Source: Ditylenchus dipsaci (lineage: Eukaryota > Nematoda > Chromadorea > Rhabditida > Anguinidae). From it: a DNA stretch of 64,000 nucleotides. The notes below the pieces were generated by a model that searched no databases, was not told the DNA's origin, and saw only the letters and a list, made by a program, of their open reading frames with translations. The translations under genes were made by a program, and so were the position numbers. The stretch covers positions 68,362 through 132,361 of the forward strand of contig SADC01001222.1 of the NCBI GenBank assembly GCA_004194705.1. The letters are read 5' to 3'. Positions 50,801 to 62,800 of this stretch are shown piece by piece (the stretch's first letter is position 1; the number at the start of each line of letters is the position of its first letter).

Positions 50801-53800
50801 GTATTTACTGAAGAGGTATTAATTTTTGGCTTTCCCCTTCTGGAGGAAGCAATAATTTATGACTGTTGCAAAGACCCCAAGTGAAGCTGTAGATTTCCGA
50901 GGGTTAGAGCCCCAAAACTCGAAAATCGATCGGACAAGGGTTACATGGCCTATTTTATTTGAGTGGCCGTGTAATTTTGTAGAAGTTGGGACTGATGCGC
51001 CATCGGTGTACTGTGCGCTCTAGTTTTGTAACTACTAAGCCCGAACTGCTAAAATTTTTGCCCCATAAATCGGTCCGTGCCCACCCCTCACGCCAACTCA
51101 ATTTGTTGCCAAATTTTCGGCTTTGTTTGTTCCCAAATCAACTCACGCGGCGCAACAAATTCAGTGTTCATAAGCAGAAATTCCTTGGCCCTATCCAGCC
51201 AATCCAGAAGTAATAGGACGCGAGCATGCATTAGCACGAGAGTGACAAGTGGTGCTTCTTCCTTCCTCATCATTATGTGGGCTTCACAGACCAGAGGTTT
51301 GGCTACTGCTGCTGATGGAGGGGGACTTTGTCTGCCACTAACTATGGATGTGAACACATTTGGCTGAAGGTTATTGGAAGGGTCACGAGTATCTAGAAGA
51401 CTCGTATTTTCACATATCAAATCGAATTCAGACTGGTTATCGATGTAAGAATCATAGGATAGTTTGGCTTTAGCCAGGTTCATTTGAGCAAAGGGTTGAA
51501 AAATGCACTCTTTGGTGTTGCTGGGGGTCAGGAAATGGAACTGAAATTAAGGTATGAAGATAAGGATATGAAAATATAGTTATTGCCTACCTTTACATCG
51601 TTGAGCAACATTCGGAAAGAGAGCGTAGAATATTTGGAAGTCAATATTTCCTGAAATTTGAGGCTAAGTTACAGTTTATCAGTCCTTTTTTAAAGCCAAT
51701 CAAATATTTCTGAATCGGACGAGACTTTTTTCTGCCCGCTTCTCGCTTTTTTCTGCCCGTTTTTTGAGTTTAAATTAGAAATATTTTTTGCCCGTTTTTT
51801 TGGCTTTTTTCTGCCCGTCTTTGGCTTTTTTCTGCCGCTTTTATTTGAAAGTGCCCGTTTTTGCTAAAAAGTGCCCGCTTCGGATTTTTTCTACTCGCTT
51901 TTGCTCGAAAGTGCCCGCTTTTGTTTAAATATGCCCGCTTTTTATTTTTTCTGCCCGCTTTTATTTGAAAGTGCCGTTTTTGCTACAAAGTGTCCGCTTT
52001 TGGATTTTTCTGCCCGCTTTTGTTAAAAAGTGCCCGTTTTCGCTAAAAAGTGGCCGTTTTTGTTGAAATGTGAATGTTTCTCAGTTTTGAAACGGGGAAC
52101 TGTAAGGAACTGTAAAATTGTAACCGAAAAGCTTATTTTTGTTGCCGAAAGTTGTCCTCGACACGAAATCAGCAATTTTTTAATTTTTGTCATTTTCTTG
52201 TGAAATTCAGGGAGGCGGAGAGACCAGATGGCTTAGTACCCATTCCGGAATGGTCAAAAGGCCAACATTATCGGTTTTTTGGGGGTTTACTAAAGGGGAG
52301 CAAAGTTTTTGAGAAAAACCGATTGAACGGATCAGATTTCGGGTCCGATCGGCTTAATCGCTCACAAATCTACGCTGAACCGCTCAAAACCACCATAGAC
52401 CTGGAATTCTAAGCGATTAAGAATCAGTGTTTTGGCAACAAAAATCAATCTTTCGGCAACAACTTTTTTCGGCAACAAAAATTTCGGTTACAATAATGAG
52501 TCTTTCGGCAACAATAATAAGTTTTTCCCGTTTCAAAACTGAGAAACATTCACATTTCAACAAAAACGGCCACTTTTTAGCGAAAACGGGCACTTTTTAA
52601 CAAAAGCGGGCAGAAAAAATCCAAAAGCGGACACTTTGTAGCAAAAACGGCACTTTCAAATAAAAGCGGGCAGAAAAAATAAAAAAAGCGGGCATATTTA
52701 AACAAAAGCGGGCACTTTCGAGCAAAAGCGGGTAGAAAAAATCGGCGCTACCCGGTTATAATGACCACCGCCCGCCCCCCCCCCCATCCCCCGAAAAATC
52801 AAGATTTTTGGGGGTGGTCAAATTTATTTTTAAGCAATAATTTCGCCATAAAAGGTCCAGAAAAACAATTTAAATAGGGTTCAAGGGCTGTATTGGGAGG
52901 GGAAGGGACAAAACAGGGGCCACTTCTATAGTGCCTATAAGTACCAAAGAGTATCATTTCTCTAAGCGTTGAAGGTACTTACAATTCCAGCCCCTTGTGG
53001 TGGACGTAAAAGTATAAGAACTCGACCTGATCAGACTGATCAACCGGGTGGATCCCGAGGAATGTCGTTTAATTTTTGGATGGCTGAGCCTCTGGCTCGT
53101 AGCCTCAGGCCGAAAAAGAGGGTAGACCCTTTACGGCCGAATAATCAAAGATATTGAACATCGTTTTGAATACTGGGGCCTACCGCATAAATAAACTCTG
53201 GTATGCATGGTTTCATGCATCCAGAGTCACTTTCGAGTGATTTGTGACTAAGGTATGTGGGTGTGCGCATCTCATTTCCAAGCCCCAAGCCGCCGAAGGG
53301 GCGCAGGGGTCTTGAGAGTTAGAGATGCGCGCACTCACTTACCTTAGACATGATTCTGAGAAGTACTCTTGACCATAAATGCATATAGAGTCTTTTTTGC
53401 CAAGTCCTATGTTGAAAAACATGGCAAAGCAGATAAAAAAGTGGCCCCTGTATTATTCCCTTCCCCTCCCAATACAGCCCATAATCCCTTTAAAATTGCT
53501 TTTATGGACCTTTTATGGCGAAATTATTGCTTAAAAATGGGTTTTGACTACTCCCAAAAATCAAGATTTGGGTGGGGGGTGTTTATTCCCGAGTAGCTTT
53601 TTTTGGGGGGGGGGGGTATTACCGAGTAGCTTTTTGGGGGGGGGGTGTATTACCGAGTCGCGTCAAAAAATCCGAAGCGGACACTTTTTAGCAAAAACGG
53701 GCACTTTCAAATAAAAGCGAGCAGAAAAAAAGCCAAAAACGGGCAGAAAAAAGCCAAAAACGGGCAAAAAAAATCTTTTCTAATTTAAACTCAAAAAACG

Positions 53801-56800
53801 GGCCGAAAAAAGCTAAAAAACGGCAGAAAAAAGCCAGAAGCGGGCAGAAAAAAGATTTATCGTTTCTCAATCTAAGGATGTCGAAAGTTGTTTCAGCTTG
53901 ATATGGTGACAAAATCCATGGTTATGTAATGAGAGCCTAGTTTCAGACACCAAGTGTAAATTGAGCGTAATCCGAACTACAAAAGTAACTACCGTATTGT
54001 ATATGATAACTCCCCTCTCTTTATTAACTCCCACCTCAACTTTGAACATCTGTATCTCAGCGTGAAGGAAATATTTTACAAATTTGTTTTTTGCGTTTTC
54101 TTAAAGAGGCATGGTCACCTGTTTTTGAATTTGTCCCCGCCAATTCGAAAATTTTTCCGGATCATTGAACTCCTGTACAGATTTTTCAGCTTGATTTCTA
54201 ATAAAACAAGGCCTAGAATTTAATTTAAGATATATTTGTGTTAAAAACCAAGTTGAAAAGTCTGCAAAAAGGTTCAATGAGTCGGGAAATTTTTTGAATT
54301 GGCGTGGACAAAATTTGTAACAGGTGACCATGCCCCTTTAACTCCTGCGAGCTCTACCGATTCAACTTTTTCGATTTGGTTGAGCACCTGAAAATCTCGA
54401 GATCAGCCTCAAAATTGTCCGATTTTCGAAAGTTTGAAAAATTATTTCCCGGGGGTTATTAGAGAAAATACGGTAAGCGAAGATAACAATTTAGCATTGC
54501 AGTCGATTCTAGAGGTATCGAACTCAGGCCCTAACGCTCTGCACCAAAACATTTTTCGGAGCACTTGAACTACAGTCGACTCTCTACATAACGTCTTTCA
54601 AGGGACCGGCCAAAACGGGACGTGCCCCTGAGAATGGTTTTGACCGTCGATGCCGGCAGATCAAATTGCTCGCTGATTTCTTTCGGTTTCTTGCTTGCCG
54701 AAGCTTCGACGATCTTTTTCTGTTCGTCCAAAGAAATCACGTTTCGCTTTCTGTTTTGAGTTGCCATCTAAAACAAAAAAACAGCATGAAACTGGCAGAA
54801 CAATCTCTGAAACAGCAATTTTGAAATTTGACCAAACTGAACATATTAAAAGCAAAAATGAGTTTTTTCTTGTTGAGACGCTTTCAACTTTAATTTTTTC
54901 TCTCGAAAAAACGTTATATGGAGAGGCGTCTTTGAAGCAGTGTCCAGCCGAATTGGGACGTTATGTAGAGAGTCGCTATATAGAGAGGCAGTTGTTCGAG
55001 CATTTAGTTTAGACCAACCAAACGAGTTTACTGGGACGTTATGAGGAGAGGGACGTTATATGGAGAGTCGTTATGTAGAGAGTCGACTGTATACCCCCAC
55101 CTCTCAATTAAACCATACCCCCACATCTCAATTATGACAACAGAAATAGTTTTTATTATAAGATTAAGAAGTACAATATCAAAAAGCACTAATCTATACA
55201 ACAAACCAGATCAAATTCGTTCCGTTTATACTCAGCGAAGGTGGAGGACTTGAAGCACTTGGAGCGGCATGACGATATCTGTGGATAAACATTCGCGGAT
55301 GCTGCTTTTGCAGAGTGATTTTTGCGGATACAACTTCTCCGGACCTACATTTGCGGCAGGATTTTGCGCAATGACATTCGCAGACCGACATTCGCAGACC
55401 GACATTTGCGGAGCGACTTAAGCGGAGGGATACTAGCGGAATGACTTTTGCGCCGCAAAATTTGCGGATGCGACATTTTGCGGAAATATCATTAGCGGAA
55501 CTACATCAGCGGCCGGACATTTGCATGAACGACATTTTCGGTGCGACATTTGCGGAAATAAATTTCGCGGAGCGATATTTGCGGAATCACATAAAAAAGC
55601 GAATACTCTATGGAAAGTCTTTAAAAAAATTCATTTTCAGCAGTGCTTTTCAAGTATAACAACGAAAGACGATAAATTTATTCAGTGAACAATAAGTGAG
55701 TCCATAATATTTTGGGTCTTATGTCGTTTCCGCAAATGTCCTTCCGCAAATGTCGCTACGGAAAAGTTATTACCGAAAATGTCGTTTCCGCGAATGTCCG
55801 GCCGCAAATTTCGGTCTGTAAATATCCTTCCTCTAACGTCGTTCCTCTAATGTAGTTCCACATAAGTCGTTCTGCAAATGTCTTGCCGTTAATGACGGTC
55901 TGCAATAGTCGTCTCCGCAAATGTTATGTCCGCAAATATTCTTCTGCAAATGTGCGTATGCAAATGTAGGTCCGCAAAAGTCTTTATGCAAATGTTACGT
56001 CCGCAAAAGTCTTTATGCAAATGTTACGTCCGCTAATGATCTGTCGCAAATGTTTATCCGCAGATCTAGCCATGCCCTTGGAGCACTCGAACCATACCTC
56101 CCATCTTAATTAAACTCTACCCCCACATCTAAATTGAACCCTAATTGCCTACTCGGACCCTTTTCTACTTAGCTACTTTTCTACTCTAAATGAGAACAAA
56201 GTCCATAAAATGACTAGAGATTGAGATATACAAATTTTTGCACGCTTTTATGAAATTGAATAAAGATGTGAAGACGGGTTCAATTGAGATGTGGGGGTAG
56301 AGTTCAATTTAGTCCATTTTTCGACACTCTGTGAACTTTTCGATTTTTTGGGTAATCGTACCTTAACAACCACCCCTTAAAAATATAAGCGCAGCCTTTA
56401 AGCAATTTTTACATGTATCTGACTCCAAAAAACCAACCGCAGTTCTTTCAGGCAAATGTAACAACTCAATAGGTATAGTGTCTGGCTGTGGTATCAAGAA
56501 TTCTCCAAGTTCTGCTCAAACATTCCCCTCATCAGGCAATAGAACTGGGTGGTAAATGACAATTCCACATCTTCTAGGCTTGTTATTATCGTCAGGTCTG
56601 GTACTAAAACACATTTTTTACAAAAAATATGTCAAAAAAGATAAGCCGAACCACTGTGAGAAAACAGTGCTGACAAATTTCTGTAGACATCAATGCTGAA
56701 ATTCAGTGAGCGATTGAGTATGTTGAAGTTGTCACGTGACCCTCTGCGGAAATGGAAGTTCTCAAAGCAGGTATTAGAGCAGGACTGTTTGCTAGGTGTG

Positions 56801-59800
56801 CGGACAGCGCGGCCTATGCTTACATCTCTGCAGTGAACCTTCATGGCTTCTAGAAGACAGTCATAGTCGTCTACTGAAAAAAATTAAAAAAATCAAAGTT
56901 CTTAAAGGGCCTGACCTCTTCCTACTCGGTGGTCCCCCGCCAATTCAAAAATTTTCCCTTGATTATTGGACTTCTGTACGGATTTTTCCGCTAGGTTTCT
57001 AACAAAACTAAGCCTAAAATTTGATTTCAGGCCTAGTTTTGTTAGAAACGTGGCGGAAAAATCCGTACAGAAGTCCAATGATCAAGGGAAATTTTTGAGT
57101 TGGCGGGGACCACCGAGTAGGAAGAGGTCAGCCCTTTAAATAAATGCATAATTGATAATTCTCTAAAGTACACTATCGTATTTCCTCCAATTGGCCACCA
57201 GTCCTAACTTTGAGAGTCTTTATCTCGAGGCCCAGTAAGAATTTTGCCTTGTTTCTTATCGCGGTTTCGACTCTATTGATTCTGCTCATTCGATTTTGGT
57301 TGAGCACACAAAAATTTTGAGATCGACCCAATTTTTTCTGGCATTGAAAAATAAGCCACCCTGGTTACCTATCAGAGGAATACAGTCGAACCTGGATAAC
57401 CGGACACCCCCAAAAGTTCATTCCCCAGCTGGGTCCGACACTTTTTTAGACCTCTTTTTGAATGTTTTTGTCAATTCTGTTTTGACAGTCTGGTCGCAAA
57501 TATCGCAAGGATGCCAATTTTGCCGATCGTTTTTCAAAAATCCAAAAACTTTTCACTCTAAGCACCCTTTTTCAGAAATAAGTGTCTGCTTATTGATGTT
57601 TTGCTTTTTCAGAGTGAAAAATTTTTGGATTTTGAAAAACGATCGGCGAAATCGGCATCCTTGCGATATTTGCGACCAGACTGTCAAAACATAATTGACA
57701 AAAACATTCAGAAAGAGGTCTAAAAACAGTGTCGGACCCAGCTGGGGAACGAACTTTTGGGAGTGTCCGGTTATCCAGGTTTGACTGTACGGTGTTTTTA
57801 AAGCTGTCCAATTACCTATCCTCACAGTCAACTATTTTACACTGTCAACTTTACTTAAAGGACCATATTTGTTGTGAGATTTCGTAACAAACATTTTCGT
57901 AACAGTGATACTAAGCCTTTACCCAATTTGATTTAATCTAATTCACAACATTTTTTAAATAACAGGGGGAACCAAGGCAGTTTTTTTAGTTTTTTTCGAA
58001 ATTTTTTAGATTGTGTCTGAACCATCCCAAATTAGCTAAGCCATCCGTAATTACCCCAAAACCACCCCGAATTGCTGAAACCACCCAAATCATCCCAAAG
58101 CATCTAAAGCACCTTACGCTCTCCGTAAGCACCTAGTGACCAGGACCATGAATCGAGGTCGTCAACTCGGGACTGATTGCACCCAGAGAGGTTCGAACCA
58201 GCAACCTTGGTGATGAGTATATGGATCTCTACACCACTCAAACATTCAAAATATAATAAAATCAAAAGTATGCGCCCAGGTGGATTCGAACAAACGTCCT
58301 CTACATCACCCCTTAGAATCGCTCAGAACTCCATTAAGCGTGACCAAATCAAACCAAGTGGTCGTCCACTTGGATCAAAAATTTTTTGACGTTTTCGGGT
58401 TCCAAAACAGCTTTTCTGTACTATTCGAGCATGTTGAAGGTGGTTTGACAGTGGTGAAATCACGTTTTATCAAGGAATTTTCGAGTTCTTAGGTCGTGCC
58501 AAAAGTTCGGTCGTTTTATTTCAAAAGCAATATTTGTGGCGTTGTGCTTTTACCATAAATTTTTTCAATATTTTTCAAAAGTTTACCACTCATTTTGTAG
58601 CCAAGATTCTGAGCTACAAAATGAGTGGTAAACTTTTGAAAAATGTTAAAAAAATCTATGGTAAAAACACAACGCCACAAATATTGCTTTTGAAATAAAA
58701 CGACCGAACTTTTGGCACGACCTAATATTATAAATTTTGATTTGATAAATCAAGAATTTAAGATAACTAAAAATTTCTCGATAAAACGTAATTTTACCAC
58801 TGTCAAACCATCTTCAAGATGCTTAAGTTAGTGCAGAAAAATTGTTTTTGAACCGAAACGTAAAAAATAATTTTTGATCCAAGTGGACGACCACTTGGTT
58901 TGGTCACGCTTAATGGAGTTCTGAGCGATTCTAAGAGGTGATGTAGAGGTTGCTGGTTCGAATCCACCTGGGCGTATTCCTTATTTTGATACAATTTCAG
59001 ATATAAAAGCAAACGTTTGACTTTTCAGGTCATTTGGGTGAATATATCCCTACTCTGGAGTTACCTGGATGTCAACCTGTTCAGGTGCTAGCCATTCCAG
59101 GTTTGAGGGTTGGGTAGGTAAAATCGCACTTTTGGTTTTAACAAGCCCAATTTTTTACAAATTTTTTAGTTTGGAAAAATGGATTTTCTTATTTAAATCA
59201 CCTTTTTATTTTTAGGCCATACAGGTGGATATCCACCTGACCAGGAAGTACTCACTACACGTTTGGGGTTCGCGTGGGTGAAATATTGATTTCGGTCCTA
59301 AAAAACTAATTCATAACACAATTTTAAGTTAGAAAAATGGGTTATTTTTCTTTTTAAGAAATTTTTATTTTTCAAGTTTGGGTTTGGTTTGGGCTATTAA
59401 GGCAGTTTGATGGTATTTGGGTTGGTTTGCGATGGTTTCGGGTGGTTTGGACACAAAAAAATTCAAAAAACCTAAAAAACTGCCTTGGTCCCCCCTATTG
59501 TTTGAAAAAAGTTGTAAATTAGATCAAATTGAATTAGGTAGTAGCTTTGAAATCACTGTTACGAAAATGTTCGTTACGAAATCTCGCGTTACGAAAAAAT
59601 TTGTTACGAAATCTCGCTGTTACGAAAAAAAAGTTACGAAACGAATCTGTTACGAAAACTTGCGCTACGAAAAAAATGTTACGAAATGAAGCTGTTACGA
59701 AAGGAAGCCGTTACCAAATGAAGCTGTTACCAAATGAAGCTGTTACCGAATGTAGCTGTTACGAAATGGCGCGTTACAAATGAAGTACAGCCAAAAAACT

Positions 59801-62800
59801 GTCCCGCGCGCATTTGAATTTTTCCAAATCCCATTGTCATCAACAACTATGCAGGCTTTCCAATAATGACAGTGACAATGACACTGACAGTGACATCAAA
59901 GTGTCAGTGTCACTGTCATTTAAAAATGCGCTTTTATAAAATGACAGTGACACTGACACTTTGATGTCACTGTCAGTGTTTTCACTCATGTGTCACTGTC
60001 ACACTGACGTCACTGTAACATTGATAACATCATTGTTGCTGTGTTCATACTTGCAGGTTTGGGAAAAACGGCGTCGGCGCCGGCGCCAGGATTTTCAAAT
60101 TTCGGCGCCGGCGCCGCAGGCGGCGCCGGCGCCAGGGTGTAATTAGGGCGCCGACGCCGGCGCCAGGTTTTCAAAATTTCGGCGCCGGCGCCAGGGTATA
60201 ATTAAGGCGCCGACGCCAGATAGGGTTTTATTCTATTAATAAATCAAACAAAACAAATTTTTTATTTTAAAGGTTTTGACTTTTACGGACAAAATATGGT
60301 ACAGGTTTTGTGCTATAAACGAGCTGAGGTATACCGTATTTTCTCTATTAAACGCCCCCTCTTCAATAAACGCCACCTCTGTAATAAACGCCCCCTTCAG
60401 TGACCTATATCTCAGTCCAAAAAATAATTTTGCAAATCTGTTTTTTGCGTTTTCTTAATTAGCACGATTTTACCTAATTCCACTTTTCAGATTTTGGTTG
60501 AGCACCCAAAAATCTCAAAATCGAAATATTTTTTTCCGATTTTCTAAGGGTTGAAAAATAAACGCCCCGGGGCGTTTAATAGAGAAAATACGGTAACTGT
60601 ATTAAAAAACAATCGCATAAAACATAATTTAAATAGATTACGTGCTCTTGTTTCTGAACTCAGCAGCCAGCTCTTTAAGATAAAGTTGTACTTCTTCTTT
60701 TGATCTTTCTTTTTCGTCGCCCACTAATAAGTCCATGATTTCATCAACTACAATTGAAATTGCTAAAAGAACGAAAAAAGCAAATAACAACAGACAGAGA
60801 GTAATAAATATAATGTATTACACGTCTGTATATATAAAAAAATGTACTGTATTATACAGCTTAAGAAAACAGTGTCCACAGAACATCCAACGCAACTAAA
60901 ATACCATTTAATTTTCCACTCAGCGCCATCCTAAGTTCAGCGTCATTCAGAGCATAAGAAGTCGAAGAGCCCAAGCCATAGCAATTGTGAATACTTGATC
61001 GATGCATATTCTGTTCTTTGTCAGCACACATGCGAATTTTTCATCCTAGAATATCGTTTACTAAAGAAGTCACTAAGGTGTTAGAAATACCTCAGTTCAG
61101 TGCACTTCCTACGCTGTAGGCATCAACGTCTTCAATGACTGCATTTCTCTAAAAAGACTGCTTGACTTGACTGCGCTCATGCAATTCCTGTAACAGCTAA
61201 CTGCAACTAGTCAAAAACAGGAGCAAACTTATACCAGATATACGTAACTTCTTTAATTGTTGGAGAAATATTCACCTTCCTTACGAAAAAATCATCTTCT
61301 TGTAGTCCGAGCAATGAATAACATCATTCTTGCGTCGGCATAGCGAACACATCTTCAGAGGCTAAGTGGGGCCATTCTGAAAAAGAGACTGGACATGTAT
61401 AAAAGTCAAGCTAAGATTATTTCCCCAAGGACGAACCTTGTAGTTGTAGCATTTCTCAAGGTCTAAGTTGACAGCAATGTGATGTGATGTTTCTGTGCCT
61501 AGAATCCAGATTTCGTCGAAGACAGTCGTTGTGTGGTCATCTCCTTTACAAACAAATATTCACAGAAGGTAACTGAAAGAGAACCAACCTCTCGACAGTC
61601 ATTGTATCTTGCTTTTTTGAATCCATTTAGTTGAGTGAAATTTCGCTATATCAGGTCGAGCTTCTTTCTTTTGCCGTAACTGGACTGTCGAAAGAGCGCG
61701 AGTTCTCGATCTTATTATCTATTAAAAGCAGTAGTTGAAAAATAAATAATACCAGAGATGTCATTGACGTCACTAAAGTCAGTGTGACAGTGACATTGAC
61801 AGTGACAATGACAGTGACAGTGAGACTTTGATGTCACTGTCAGTGTCACTGTCATTTTGAAAAAGCGCATTTTTAAAATGACACTGACAATGACAGTGAC
61901 ACTGACATTGAAGTGTCATTGTCACTGTCAGTGTCACACTGACTATAGTGACGTCAGTGTCGCTGTCACACAAAATTGGAAACCCTGCAAGTATGGTCCT
62001 TTAAAGTTGAATCTTTTGACTACTGTATTCGCTCTAATTGTCAGCCACTCAGAGTGGCCAGATGTCATAATTTATTTATCTTTGGATTCAAATCCTGATT
62101 TTTGATTGACAAAAGTCAGGATTAGAGTGTGGTTGAGCCCCTATCTAATTTCGCGCTCTTTTTCCTTATAATAATTTCGATAGTCAAAATCCTATTTTAT
62201 TAAATTTTGATGAAGTTGAAAAATGATACACTATGCTTAATAATTAGAGCGAATACGATGCAGTTAACTATTCTCTGCAGTCCACTTCAGTCAAACATCC
62301 TCCATAAACAAATTCCCAGTCTAAATCAAGCCACATACCATCAGCAGCACTTTGTTTGACCATTTGTTCCTGCAGCACTTCAATCTGAGAAGCCCTCTCA
62401 AAACAGTTGTCAATCCTGATCCGTCCCGCATTGAACACAATCACTTCCTGGCAAAGTTGGTTAAGAGGCAATATCAGCTCCAACCCTCCATTCAAGCACA
62501 CATTCAATGCACACCTAGTTTTCTGAGGTTCAGGAGGCAAACATTTGAGTACAGTCCCTTCATTCCTCTTGAAAACCTGGTCCTGCAACTCAGCATAGTT
62601 CATCCAGAAATCCAGTAGAGCACAAAAGTAGCGGTGGGTGTGAATATACGAGGTCTGGAATTGGGCTCCTATGGATATGTCCATTTTGAGGTCATAGTCT
62701 CGAAGTAGAGAGAAGTCATCTGTGCGGTGTCTGAATGGTATAATTTGGCTGAAGGCTTAGCTGTTTTTCAATTTTAAAAAATTGAGAAAATGCAAAATTA

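Noticed and set aside
52152..52412. 86-codon frame in the centre of the GCGGGC fold-back
   Set aside because: No family signature, no splice context, and the second half repeats GATTGAACGGATCAGATTTC-like words; too weak to call a gene.
61318..61335. Selenocysteine codon at the in-frame TGA
   Set aside because: No SECIS-like hairpin was identified and substitution or copy decay is simpler.
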